Assembly (NCBI GenBank): GCA_017517865.1
Contig: JAFWYB010000003.1
Span: 1 to 64,000 of the forward strand
DNA: 64,000 nucleotides
DNA from: Clostridia bacterium
GTDB lineage: Bacteria; Bacillota; Clostridia; Oscillospirales; Acutalibacteraceae
Reading direction: 5' to 3'
Part shown: in pieces, positions 31,101-38,419 of the stretch
Position numbering within the stretch: the stretch's first letter is position 1
Layout: each line of letters begins with the position of its first letter
The notes under the pieces: generated by a model
The model's database searches: none
The model's input: only the letters and a program-made list of their open reading frames with translations
Told to the model about the DNA's origin: nothing
Position numbers and translations under genes: made by a program

Positions 31101-33651
31101 CGGCGCATGGGGTAATGAAATTTCAATGCAGCTTTACGGTGTCAACAAATTCAATGAAAAGTATTATATACCCTTCAACTCTGCAAAGAATTATCTTTAC
31201 AAGGGTATGGGTGAGGAAGGCACAAAGCTTCTCAAGAGCGAAGGCTTTACCAATGAAACAAAGTGGGGAGCTTCCAATCCTCTTGTAGTTGATGATTTTA
31301 CCAATGTTGTTGTTAAGCATATTGAAAGAATGAGTATGTATAACTCAATGGTTATCCCTCTTGATAACTTCTCAAGGGTATGGAATTACCAGGAGAGAGC
31401 CAATGCGGAAAGCAACGAGTCTATGAAAGATGTCAAGGCGGTCTTTGCTACTGCCTGGGGCGAGGAATACAAGAAGTACGTTGATAACCTTTTGCGTGAC
31501 ATCAACGGCGGTGTTATGGGTGATACCCGTGAGCTCGGCGATAAGTGGCTTTCCAAATTCAAGAAAGCGGCAGTTATGGGATCTCTTTCGGTTATGATTC
31601 AGCAGCCTTCGGCAATTGTGAGAGCTATGAGCGAGGTTGACGTGAAATACTTTGTTTCATCCTCATTCGGTCAGCGCAAGGCGGCCTACGAGGAAGCTAT
31701 GAAGTATGCTCCTGTCGCAGTACTCAAGGAAATCGGCGGCTTCGATACGGTAAGCGGTCAGAGTATGGCTGACTGGATGCTCAAGAGAGAATATAAGGGT
31801 ATGGATAAACTCAAGGCTTTCTTTAAAGACAGTCAGTTCCGTGACGATGTGTTATCCTGGGGACCTGCCTGGGCTGACCGTGTAACGTGGGCGCATATAT
31901 GGCTTGCCTGTAAAAACGAGGTAAGAGTAAAGAACAGTCTCACGGGTGAGGCTCTTCTCGAGGCCACGGGTAAGAGATTTACAGAGGTTATAAACAAAAC
32001 TCAGGTTTATGATTCGGTACTCTCAAGGAGTGCTGCAATGAGAAGCAATACTGTGTATATGAAGATGATTACTGCATTTATGGCAGAGCCTACAACATCA
32101 CTTAATATGCTGATGAGCGGTGTGGATAAGCTTAAAACGCCGGATACACGCAAGAAGGGCGCCGGTATGATAGCAAGTGTTGCCACAGCTCAGCTCCTCA
32201 ACAGTATATTAGTGTCATTTATATATGCAGCAAGAGACGACGATGAAGAGAAAGGTTACTGGGAAGTGTGGTCCGGTGACTTTGTCGACAACTTTCTTAA
32301 CGGTCTGAATCCTCTGACGATGATTCCGATTGTCAAGGATATATTCAGTCTGATTAGCGGATATAGTGTAGACAGAAGTGACATGACGGTCATATCGAAC
32401 TTTGTTGATTCAATCAATGCTTGGAGGAGTGATAACAAGTCAATCGGAGAAAAGATATCCGGTACTGTAGGAAGCGTGGCAGACTTGTTTGGTATTCCGC
32501 TGAAAAATCTGATTCGTGATGTTAAGGCTGTTATAAATGTACATAACAAGGTGAAAAGCGGTTCAGACTCCACCTTTGTGGGAGCGCTGACGGAGATGCG
32601 TGACAGTGTGCTCGGGGTTGTAGATCCTATCGGCTTTATTGACAACAGTAATGACAGACATCTTTATAACGCATGGGTTAAAGGTAATAAAGATTTTTAT
32701 GAAGAATACGCCTCCCGTTATAAGTCCGGCAGCAGTATAAAGTCAGCACTTGAAAATCAGATTGAAGAAAGGTACGTAAAAGGAAAACTTGACTACGACG
32801 AAGCTTTTGAACTTTACAGAAAACTCGGCTACAGTGAAAACGAGGCAACGTATAAGCTTAGAGAGCTTGAGGAACCCGTTGAGGATGAAGAGGCAGAGGA
32901 TAAATATGCAGATTTCTACAGTTTTGACGGGGCTGGAGGTATTCAGGATAAGGCTGATGCCGAAAGAGAGGAAGAACGTCAGCAAGCGGCAGAGAAAGAC
33001 GAGGAGTACTCCGAGGATAGCGATTATAAGTGGCTCGATGAAGCTCTTGGAAGCGGCAACCTTAAAGATATTGAAACCGAAACCAAATATCTAATAGATA
33101 AAGGCGTTTCCGAAAGTGATGTAAATTCCCATGTGTCCGGCTGGTTAAAGAAAAACGATACTGACGTTATAGCTGCAGGAAACGAATATGCAATTGGTGA
33201 TTTCAGCACATTCGAAAGTACGGTAAAGCTTATTGCCGAGAGGTATGGTGTGAGTGAAGCTGTGGCGGCCAAGGCTGTCAGAAGCGTTGCAGGAGAAAGC
33301 GGCAAGGAAATCGAAGGTACGATATACGTCAATGCAGATTTACATAAGGCTATTGAGTTCGGTAATGATACCGTGAGCAAGAAGATAGCATCTGCAATTA
33401 TCGAAGCGAAAACTCAGCAATATATTACCGAAGGGAAAAATAGCTACGAAGCTCAGAAGAGCGCAAGAAGTGCAGTGAGACAAAGTATCAATTCCAAGTG
33501 GAAGGAAACCTATCAGAAGGCTGATCCGGCAACGAGAGTTCAGATATGGCAACATATGTACGCTACAGGTGCATATGATTATCTCGGGCAGCTTGACGAT
33601 ACACTCAAAAAATGGCGTACCGAGTGGGAAGAGGAGCAAAGGAAAAAATGA
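25120..33651 (+). CDS. Giant polyvalent virion protein with zincin domain
   Basis: A 2843-residue protein, the longest gene of the phage. The N-terminus has a duplicated SLFEDENSSY (residues 5-14 and 30-39). Hydrophobic Gly-rich stretches follow (for example GGLMGAGFGAGGSAVSYG near 510), suited to membrane passage. A zinc-metallopeptidase motif HELTH lies at 980-984 with a downstream EEEFVADALGG. Two VKFS segments (1140-1143 and 1339-1342) bracket a cassette-like domain. The C-terminal 1500 residues are long helices with a hydrophobic part near 2350-2420. This is the build of large polyvalent proteins injected with phage DNA; a tape-measure role is less likely because no tail-tube genes exist. 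ATG 25120 has GGAGG upstream. Confidence 0.85.
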   Translation: MKRKSLFEDENSSYQKFVKSGAKKKSSESLFEDENSSYSHYVIGEKLKEAERSARIRAEAVDKDFLNSEAYADVNSSSYNQAFKEYREVKAALDDYNSYIENRRISKMSLGELDAVIADYDEKIASHKNYVKWDKGWLPGGLSPDEASYHKDEMNKLENESAKYRTRRDYVKAQEVTGSLPADVVELLDKYNNILYSQQGTDFSQIASAFMGAGGEGGGNRVQYSSNENIKNHIAKELAERGYENFSELAEYRKYITDVEFTDEYTQRWEDFTKEHPVASSVLNLAMAPARMVTSSVGALDGIGNQSDLGFNPYNPYYALTHANNAKQSVIIDSFDEGIISKDAKTFLYNTAESAVESILSSVAFGGGGGAVLGLGAFGDTVLGTVEKGGNYEDALFSGILAGTFEGLFETVSIGQLKAFKDIPVNSLKDVLRNIGSGVLVNASEETLTELANVMSDYMINGGVSDYYNAVVAYMDDGMGEAEAKRKAAGDIGSRIFEAGVSGGLMGAGFGAGGSAVSYGKSLYNRYESGKGTVEGGQLGTLVDGAADVQGDDKYKSLYESVVKSQQAAEKDADYDYSMKEYYKVGKLSERLAETTESERNSIVRSAVSDRFKSLGETGDINILSSAVTKTVFGEKLTHKEKAALKDSKHAQQVINEAGDVYGEYSSAWVDKTKADVDALYERRYSPETAALSESTETKKYSDENYVNRVKETVIEKGQNKDAFDKQFDLFLSYGRQGVDFDTVKDTVPESAGVSERQLKAAYDLGAELDAQSKLDVVTGISSVKGGEVYVTTTAGNTRKLSELNVEAATGQLVRSASKYDKDTANAFIRGYNRSATVSSYARAFDAFYSAGVSSSDAKYSDVLEKNKSLIKYMDNADVARKAFDMGRAERTKADKAIKQKKQTGAHPAKGTYQSKTVSVGEEAVDEFYSALAKKTGIDIDRVHNILNNKKQVANAQYDPTKHKMTVSASAQNELQASVHELTHAAFAYNTEKMKPVKKAVIDYFLSQNSESEFEEILRQYGASYEGDSRADIEEEFVADALGGMFTTEEGVQDFLNWLQEESGYKAEEKKTILQRITEWLNDIIEAIRDIMNSGELNGAGKFFAKENCDELVRIRKQFLEALDGAGVNYREGGAVEGNVKFSNKRLTNGTETAYNNDNEYLTMANRAKPNARSSINWVYQQELFSFKENKLFFEKISEINQGSGAFIQNLDGEYMLPIGNKIVFTNGDYDTPYISKVIEVMTEYDTRFEEVRRLVFDYEKGLRSNFANETRIFKNMYGHGYIYEYNSGFNGAYEMGDGKRKRKNRKSIIENYFKSQNRGRNAGNGNKELRSGSDEKRVKFSLPLSNLNDLHRSTIDKVTELGKVTAQMQAHILRIGSNLTKRELSALKIQEIARKLKVDYASKLDIHDLSGRLTELYTLINEGGASYDVLRAHLDDIKERLLKESKYMKPDISEAAKERLREIRKTPVSINETQLAEILSMYGNMTNFRRYTGLQITKDGTPLEMRWSEWADMSGMFDPEISDADMPIRLAEIVDSLKNTYEDESGYDLDSARDQLDADICAAYLEIPTVSELGNRFFEIEQELLTELKEQRDLYTSTFNKTYALARKAAKNDFDRQLVNAKARMEQRVQNIADTRLREKKRNRLIKTVKRLDRLLRNPGKGAPSAGVNKYDQEYVHLTNIPEEMKRTVIDFCSVFIDNDAGVFTGKYTDSENVVRKKINELRKQYQNLKQSESYIGTSVSDEMTAKLEKLHDIVADKRLAQLTAAELDMVNEIADHLMAVINNEVKMWVNGKQTKVADIGKSALNELAGKGMKGYIQAMKGIDKLSVMNLKPIYFFEKVGGILEMLWKDILGGQDKYVRNMQFAQQRFSDIAKKYHLDRWTDDKAETFTTAQGHEISLTRGQALLIWATWKREGKAGKDSKHLFEGGIVYPDTVKKASEKGKKGLPEVLQKVYEDGTAHRIRVEDMLKIDEWLTDEQKKYADELVSFLSTDIGAWGNEISMQLYGVNKFNEKYYIPFNSAKNYLYKGMGEEGTKLLKSEGFTNETKWGASNPLVVDDFTNVVVKHIERMSMYNSMVIPLDNFSRVWNYQERANAESNESMKDVKAVFATAWGEEYKKYVDNLLRDINGGVMGDTRELGDKWLSKFKKAAVMGSLSVMIQQPSAIVRAMSEVDVKYFVSSSFGQRKAAYEEAMKYAPVAVLKEIGGFDTVSGQSMADWMLKREYKGMDKLKAFFKDSQFRDDVLSWGPAWADRVTWAHIWLACKNEVRVKNSLTGEALLEATGKRFTEVINKTQVYDSVLSRSAAMRSNTVYMKMITAFMAEPTTSLNMLMSGVDKLKTPDTRKKGAGMIASVATAQLLNSILVSFIYAARDDDEEKGYWEVWSGDFVDNFLNGLNPLTMIPIVKDIFSLISGYSVDRSDMTVISNFVDSINAWRSDNKSIGEKISGTVGSVADLFGIPLKNLIRDVKAVINVHNKVKSGSDSTFVGALTEMRDSVLGVVDPIGFIDNSNDRHLYNAWVKGNKDFYEEYASRYKSGSSIKSALENQIEERYVKGKLDYDEAFELYRKLGYSENEATYKLRELEEPVEDEEAEDKYADFYSFDGAGGIQDKADAEREEERQQAAEKDEEYSEDSDYKWLDEALGSGNLKDIETETKYLIDKGVSESDVNSHVSGWLKKNDTDVIAAGNEYAIGDFSTFESTVKLIAERYGVSEAVAAKAVRSVAGESGKEIEGTIYVNADLHKAIEFGNDTVSKKIASAIIEAKTQQYITEGKNSYEAQKSARSAVRQSINSKWKETYQKADPATRVQIWQHMYATGAYDYLGQLDDTLKKWRTEWEEEQRKK
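28895..29137 (+). CDS. Possible nested out-of-frame ORF inside the giant gene
   Basis: An 80-codon ORF in another frame. AGGAGG lies at 28876-28881, 13 bp before its ATG (longer than ideal). The product reads like a natural helical protein (MKKGYDPTSPMRQEFLKTCM ... EKEKEKIAKVLLKIISRAKT), whereas the main frame over the same bases is a low-complexity Lys/Arg/Asn/Gly run. It stops at 29135-29137, exactly where the main frame resumes with VKFSLP. It may be the tail of an inserted cassette whose frame was shifted, or a nested gene. Confidence 0.35.
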   Translation: MKKGYDPTSPMRQEFLKTCMDMGISTSTIADLTEPMKWATEKEKEKIAKVLLKIISRAKTEEEMLEMATKSFGAEAMKRE

Positions 33652-33656
33652 TAAAA

Positions 33657-33687
33657 AGAGTGGGGAGAAAATCCTCACTCTTTTTTT
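33657..33687 (+). terminator. Intrinsic terminator, copy 3 of 3
   Basis: The same AGAGTGGGGA / GAAAA / TCCTCACTCT stem-loop followed by seven T. It lies 5 bp after the giant gene and separates it from the host-range and lysis genes. Confidence 0.9.
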
Positions 33688-33714
33688 GTATAATTTTTTA
33701 AAGAGGTGAGATAA

Positions 33715-34065
33715 ATGATAGCAATCAAACGCGGAACAACACCTAATATTATCATCGAGATTGAAGATGTCAATATGGACGATATAACTGAGGTGCATTT
33801 TGCCTTCAAAGCCATTGACGATGAAACGGCGCCGCTGCTGTTTCCGGAAAAGGAATATGTCAAAAGCAAGAACCCTGAAAGCTTTTACAAAGTGAACGAT
33901 GAAAAGTTTGAAGTAAATATTAAGCTTAAGGAGAAGGAAACTTTCAAAATTCCAAAAGGCTATTTTTATGTTGATGTTCTTCCGATAGCAGGAGAGGAAC
34001 GGCTTGATACCGGAAAGCCTCTGAAAATGGAGAGCTTCGGTACTTACTTCAAAGAGGTGGAATGA
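33715..34065 (+). CDS. Hypothetical beta-rich virion protein (baseplate-like)
   Basis: A 116-residue protein with alternating strands (IAIKRGTTPNIIIEIEDVNM, then DDITEVHFAFKAID) that resembles the N-terminal domain of phage baseplate upper (BppU-like) proteins. AGAGGTGAG precedes the ATG. It is followed 1 bp later by the SGNH hydrolase, so the two are probably co-translated and both near the tail tip. Function inferred from neighbours. Confidence 0.55.
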   Translation: MIAIKRGTTPNIIIEIEDVNMDDITEVHFAFKAIDDETAPLLFPEKEYVKSKNPESFYKVNDEKFEVNIKLKEKETFKIPKGYFYVDVLPIAGEERLDTGKPLKMESFGTYFKEVE

Positions 34066-34066
34066 T

Positions 34067-35197
34067 ATGGCGACGGCTAAAGTGAAAAGTACAGTGTCTG
34101 CCAAGGTTAAAATTCAGGAAGCGAACAAGGCAAAAACGAAGGGAATTATGACCTTTTTCGGAGAAGGAAAGTCAGCGTATGAGGTTGCTGTACAAAACGG
34201 GTTCAAAGGGACAGAGCAGGAGTGGCTTGATAGTATCAGACCTAAAGTAAGTGCTGAAAATTTAACCTTGCTGAAACCTCTTGCGGGAAAGAAAATACTT
34301 TGCCTCGGCGACAGTATTATGGGCAATGACAGGGTTAACGGTGTTCCGTCGTATCTTGCTGAGTATTCCGGTGCTACTGTGTATAACGGCGGTTTTGGCG
34401 GAACCTTTCTTTCTGTAAGAAATACCGATTCTCCAAATGTTTGTTACGACTTGCCTAATCTTCTTGAGGCGAAGCTGAGTGGTGAATGGTCGGCGCAGGA
34501 ATTGCAGGCAACTTTAACCGTATTCAAATACTTTGCTGAATCAATTGAGATGCTGAAAAATCTTGATTTCAATGAGCTTGATGTAATAACTCTTGCTTAC
34601 GGTACAAACGACTGGACTGCCGGAGAAAACTCAGAGTATATGATTTCCCACTTGAAAGAGTCAATTGATAAAATACAAAGAAATTGGCCCCTTATTAGAA
34701 TTCTTGTAATTACCCCTATATGGAGATATTTCGGTTCAGGAAGCTCAAATGGTGATAATTACAAAGGATACGGAGAGGGTTTTACTCTCAGAGAATGGGC
34801 ACAAAAAATAGAGCAAGCGGCAAAAGAAAAACATATAAGTGTACTTAACGCTTATGAAAATATGCCGTTATCAATAAATAATGCGGCTACATATTTTGAT
34901 AAAAATTCATCGACAGATGATGGGCTTGACCATACTCATCTTAACGAAAAAGGCAATCAGATGTATGCGCAGATTATTTACGGTAAGCTTTGCAGTATGT
35001 TTGCTTCAGCCTGTGAAGACGTCAATAACTCTGAGCACGAAGGGCTGAAAATAGACAATACTTTAAAGATAAACGAATTAGGGCAGTTAGGTGTTAATAC
35101 TGCGGATGAAGCTTCGGCGGATAATACCTTGCCGATAACCTCAGCTGCTGTACACACTCAACTGGGCAATATAGAAATTTTACTTTCAACAATATAG
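34067..35197 (+). CDS. Virion SGNH/GDSL hydrolase
   Basis: A 376-residue protein with an N-terminal attachment region (1-75) and an SGNH esterase domain. The blocks are LCLGDSIMG (block I, nucleophile Ser), GGFGG (block II Gly), YGTNDW (block III Asn) and DGLDHTHLNEKG (block V, Asp/His). Such enzymes on tails remove acetyl or other ester groups from host surface glycans during adsorption. The C-terminal 60 residues are a helical tail typical of phage structural proteins. It sits among fibre genes, supporting a virion role. Confidence 0.85.
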   Translation: MATAKVKSTVSAKVKIQEANKAKTKGIMTFFGEGKSAYEVAVQNGFKGTEQEWLDSIRPKVSAENLTLLKPLAGKKILCLGDSIMGNDRVNGVPSYLAEYSGATVYNGGFGGTFLSVRNTDSPNVCYDLPNLLEAKLSGEWSAQELQATLTVFKYFAESIEMLKNLDFNELDVITLAYGTNDWTAGENSEYMISHLKESIDKIQRNWPLIRILVITPIWRYFGSGSSNGDNYKGYGEGFTLREWAQKIEQAAKEKHISVLNAYENMPLSINNAATYFDKNSSTDDGLDHTHLNEKGNQMYAQIIYGKLCSMFASACEDVNNSEHEGLKIDNTLKINELGQLGVNTADEASADNTLPITSAAVHTQLGNIEILLSTI

Positions 35198-35212
35198 AAG
35201 GAATGATTAAAA

Positions 35213-36100
35213 ATGAGTATTGCAGATGAAATAAGCAGAATAACAGCTAACAAGAACACGATAAGAAATAAGCTTATCGAATTGGGCCTTGCTGAGTCAC
35301 AATCTAATTTAGATGTTCTCGCTGCGGCTATAGGAGATATTATAAATCACGGCGCGGTTCAGGTAAGTGTGAAGGAGGGTACAACTTACACCATTCCAGC
35401 AGGTTATCATAACGGAAGCGGCATTGTAATAGCTTTATCTGATGCTGAGGGGGATGCTGAAAAGTTCAAACTTCAGGCAAAAAGTGTTGTGCCTACCAAA
35501 TCACAGCAGAATATAACGTCAGATGAAGGCTATTATGCATTGTCGGCAGTGACGATAGAAGCAATACCTGAGGCTTATCAGGATGTATCGGCAGTTACAG
35601 CTGTTGATGAAACTGTTCTCACCGGTAAGATATTTGTTACGGCAGATGGTGTAGTTCATACGGGTTCTATGACAAATAACGGCGCTGTTGCTGTGACATT
35701 GAGCGGTACAACCGTTACTTATACCGTGCCAAAGGGATATCACAACGGTTCGGGAAAGGTTTCTATTGCACTTGAAACGAAAACAGTAACACCTACCAAA
35801 TCGAAGCAGGAAATTATACCAACATCTGGTAAAGTCCTCAGCAAGGTTACGGTTAATCCTATACCTGATGAATATCAGGATGTAACAGAAGTAACCGCGG
35901 AAGCAGCACATATTCTTGAGGGGAAGAAAATTGTTGATTCAGAAGGAAATATAGTGGCGGGTTCTATGAAAAACAACGGAAATTTTAATGCTGAAATCGA
36001 CGGCTTGTCAACAACCTCTTATGTAGTGCCCGCAGGTTATACAGGCGGCGGTACAGTAAGTCTTACATCAGATATTGAAGAAGCACTTGCCGCTATCTAA
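35213..36100 (+). CDS. Repetitive tail-fibre protein
   Basis: A 295-residue protein built from internal repeats. NGAVQVSV..GYHNGSGIV, NGAVAVTL..GYHNGSGKV and NGNFNAEI..GYTGGGTV are three copies of one unit, alternating with two copies of PTKS-Q-I..AIPEAYQDV / PIPDEYQDV plus an LTGKIFV / LEGKKIV segment. The pattern is that of beta-rich fibre shafts with Gly-rich turns. Residues 1-40 are a helical trimerisation-like start (MSIADEISRITANKNTIRNK) shared in style with the next gene (MSVQSEINRINQNVANTYTS). Confidence 0.75.
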   Translation: MSIADEISRITANKNTIRNKLIELGLAESQSNLDVLAAAIGDIINHGAVQVSVKEGTTYTIPAGYHNGSGIVIALSDAEGDAEKFKLQAKSVVPTKSQQNITSDEGYYALSAVTIEAIPEAYQDVSAVTAVDETVLTGKIFVTADGVVHTGSMTNNGAVAVTLSGTTVTYTVPKGYHNGSGKVSIALETKTVTPTKSKQEIIPTSGKVLSKVTVNPIPDEYQDVTEVTAEAAHILEGKKIVDSEGNIVAGSMKNNGNFNAEIDGLSTTSYVVPAGYTGGGTVSLTSDIEEALAAI

Positions 36101-36113
36101 GGAGTGAAACAAA

Positions 36114-36341
36114 ATGAGCGTTCAAAGCGAGATAAACAGAATTAACCAAAACGTAGCTAATACTTATACCTCTTTGAGTGGACTCGGAGCGACTGTGCCT
36201 TCAAGTAAAAATAGTGATAATCTTCCTGCAACGGTAAACAGCCTTAACGGGAAGCTTGACGCCGATACTGTTGACGGTTGGCACGTTCAGGTCGGTACAA
36301 ACGTAACGCCTAAAACCGGCCATCTTACGTTTATAGGGTAG
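36114..36341 (+). CDS. Small fibre-associated protein
   Basis: A 75-residue protein whose first 35 residues resemble the N-terminus of the preceding fibre (SVQSEINRINQNVANTYTSL) and whose end (DADTVDGWHVQVGTNV) has the DGWHVQ/DGYHLK motif also found near the end of the next gene (TVDGYHLKVQ). It probably assembles with these fibres. AAGGAG precedes the ATG. Confidence 0.65.
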   Translation: MSVQSEINRINQNVANTYTSLSGLGATVPSSKNSDNLPATVNSLNGKLDADTVDGWHVQVGTNVTPKTGHLTFIG

Positions 36342-36349
36342 GTGGTTAA

Positions 36350-37228
36350 ATGGGCGCTAAAATTAAAACGCTAAATCTAACAAGCGCAGGTGTATCAACA
36401 TCAGGGGGTACAACAGTAAGCGGTGCAAGTTGGACTACGGGGAATTTAAAAGCTAATGGTGGTTCAGAAACTTTAAAAATTACTATTGATTTAGCTTCTA
36501 TATTTGGTGAGTATTCGGCGGTGACTACTTGCAGCGTATCATTCAACGCTAAAGGCGATAGAAAAATGTGGGCGGCTGGTGAAGTAACATCTGGTTACTA
36601 TACATCTTCAAGTACAGTTCAAAAGCTGTCAGGAAATGTAGCTTACAGCTCGGATGAACCATCCTCGCATAGTTGGAATGTAAGCGAAGATATTAAAAAA
36701 AATGGAAAAGTAGAATTATATATAACGGTAAAAAACCCTATAGCGGCACTAACTAATAAATTCTATTTTACCAATATCAGTATAACAGTTGCCGTCAGCA
36801 CACCTGATTACACTATCACAACAGTGGCAAGTCCAACTGAGGGCGGTACAGTTTCAGGCGGTGGAACTTACGAAAGCGGTAAAAGCGTATCACTCACGGC
36901 AACGGCTAATGAAGGTTATAGTTTCAGCGGGTGGTCTGACGGAAATACAAGCAACCCGAGAAGTGTAACAGTTACCGCTAATGCAACATATACGGCAATA
37001 TTTACGCTTAACAAAATCAACAACATTTATGTCAACACAGTAAAGCCGAAGGATATTTACTTTGACGACAGTAATATAGTTTTTGTTGTTGACGGAGAAA
37101 TACCCACTCTACCGTCTTCACTGTATGATACCGTTGACGGATACCATTTAAAGGTGCAGAACACAGTTTCGAGTGGAATGACCAAGTGTAAACACGTTTA
37201 TAAAGATTTAGTAAAAGTTTACGGATAA
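36350..37228 (+). CDS. Adhesin-like virion protein with InlB-type repeat
   Basis: A 292-residue protein. Residues 1-150 are beta-rich and Ser/Thr/Gly-rich. Residues about 158-222 form one divergent InlB B-repeat (ITTVASPTEGGTVSGGGTYE, then GYSFSGWSDG and YTAIFTL), a surface-binding fold common in Firmicutes adhesins. The C-terminus ends with TVDGYHLKVQ and a basic tail. Located between fibre and endolysin genes, it is likely a receptor or cell-wall contact protein of the virion. Confidence 0.75.
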   Translation: MGAKIKTLNLTSAGVSTSGGTTVSGASWTTGNLKANGGSETLKITIDLASIFGEYSAVTTCSVSFNAKGDRKMWAAGEVTSGYYTSSSTVQKLSGNVAYSSDEPSSHSWNVSEDIKKNGKVELYITVKNPIAALTNKFYFTNISITVAVSTPDYTITTVASPTEGGTVSGGGTYESGKSVSLTATANEGYSFSGWSDGNTSNPRSVTVTANATYTAIFTLNKINNIYVNTVKPKDIYFDDSNIVFVVDGEIPTLPSSLYDTVDGYHLKVQNTVSSGMTKCKHVYKDLVKVYG

Positions 37229-37246
37229 AGAAAGGAAGGTACTTTT

Positions 37247-38077
37247 ATGAAAAATTATTTAACTTACCCTTGTAAAATTATGAGGATAACTCAGAACTAC
37301 ACGGGAACAACATCACACCTGCCTTATTCTACGGGAAAGCCGAAGGATTATCCCTGGGACGAAGGGTGTACCGACACAGGCAGAGATTATTGCTACTGCC
37401 CCTGCGACGAGATGAAGGTAAAGAGAATCTACGGAGTAGGAAGCGGCGGCACAAATACTATCTGGCTTGAGAGTACATCAGAGGTGCTCTTCGCCGACGG
37501 TACTGAGGACTTCTGCACAGTGCTTATCATTCATCCGAACGATGCTGACCTTAAGAAAATCAAAGAGGGTCAGCTCTTCAAAAGGGGAGAAGCCATCTGC
37601 AGAGAGGGCAGAGACGGATGTTCTTCTTATCATTTTCATTTTTCAGCGGGTAAAGGTAAGTACAGTGGTAACGGTTGGAAAAAGAATGACAATGGGAAGT
37701 ACGTGCTTACAACAACCAAGGGTACGTATAAACCTGAAAAGCTTTTCTTTGTCGATACAGCTTTTACAAAGGTGGTTAACACCAAGGGTATTAAGTTCAA
37801 GGAGCTCCCCGAAGAAAAACAGAAGTATGCACCCGGTATTTACAAGGTTACAAAGGCTCTGCTCCTTCACGTAAGAAGCGGCCCCGGTACGAAGTACGCA
37901 AAGAAGAAATACTCTGAGCTTACAGCTGATGCACAGAAGAAAATCAAAAAGCGTGCGAAGTACAAAGCTAACGGCTACGTTATGGGCTTGACCTTCAGCG
38001 TATACGAAACCGACGGCGACTGGGGTTTAACTCCTTCCGGATGGGTGCACCTCGGATATTGTACACAGCAAAGTTGA
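37247..38077 (+). CDS. Endolysin-type M23-like peptidase with SH3 domain
   Basis: A 276-residue lysis enzyme. Residues about 25-145 resemble the M23 (LytM-type) fold of Clostridia phages: TDTGRDYCYCPCDEMKVKRI, GVGSGGTNTIWLES, LFKRGEAI and the HxH zinc motif in SSYHFHFSAGKG. Residues about 195-272 are an SH3-like cell-wall binding domain (LLLHVRSGPGTKYAK, GWVHLGYC). It would cut cross-bridges in peptidoglycan. The next two genes encode holin-like membrane proteins, completing a lysis cassette. The first zinc ligand His is not obvious, so catalysis should be regarded as probable. Confidence 0.8.
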   Translation: MKNYLTYPCKIMRITQNYTGTTSHLPYSTGKPKDYPWDEGCTDTGRDYCYCPCDEMKVKRIYGVGSGGTNTIWLESTSEVLFADGTEDFCTVLIIHPNDADLKKIKEGQLFKRGEAICREGRDGCSSYHFHFSAGKGKYSGNGWKKNDNGKYVLTTTKGTYKPEKLFFVDTAFTKVVNTKGIKFKELPEEKQKYAPGIYKVTKALLLHVRSGPGTKYAKKKYSELTADAQKKIKKRAKYKANGYVMGLTFSVYETDGDWGLTPSGWVHLGYCTQQS

Positions 38078-38089
38078 GGCGAGGGAAAT

Positions 38090-38398
38090 ATGAAGGATCT
38101 TATCATCAAGTGGGCGGTACCGTTCATATGCGGGGCGATTATAGGGCTTATATCAGCTCTCTTTGTGAAGGTGAAAGCCCTTGCCAATGGTGTGCAGTGC
38201 TTGTTAAGGATGAAAATTATTGAGATGCACGACAAGTACACCGAAAGAAAATACTGTCCTATCGCAATCAAAGAAGCGGCATCAAGAACATACAAAGCTT
38301 ATCACGGTTTAGGAGGTAATGACGTTGCAACAGCTCTCTATAATGAACTGCTCGAATTACCAACCGAAAAACCTAAAACTGACAATGAAAATATTTAA
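38090..38398 (+). CDS. Small membrane protein, possible holin
   Basis: A 102-residue protein with one clear membrane segment near the N-terminus (WAVPFICGAIIGLISALFV) and a charged cytoplasmic part. It lies between the endolysin and the LLH-type holin, 12 bp after the former, and GAGGGAAAT precedes its ATG. A second holin, antiholin or spanin-like helper are all possible. Confidence 0.6.
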   Translation: MKDLIIKWAVPFICGAIIGLISALFVKVKALANGVQCLLRMKIIEMHDKYTERKYCPIAIKEAASRTYKAYHGLGGNDVATALYNELLELPTEKPKTDNENI

Positions 38399-38419
38399 AT
38401 AAGAAAGGAAGAACGAACA

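Noticed and set aside
25120-33651. Tape-measure protein
   Set aside because: There are no tail-tube, tail-chaperone or baseplate-hub genes around it, and it has a zincin motif and Gly-rich hydrophobic parts; an injected virion protein fits better.
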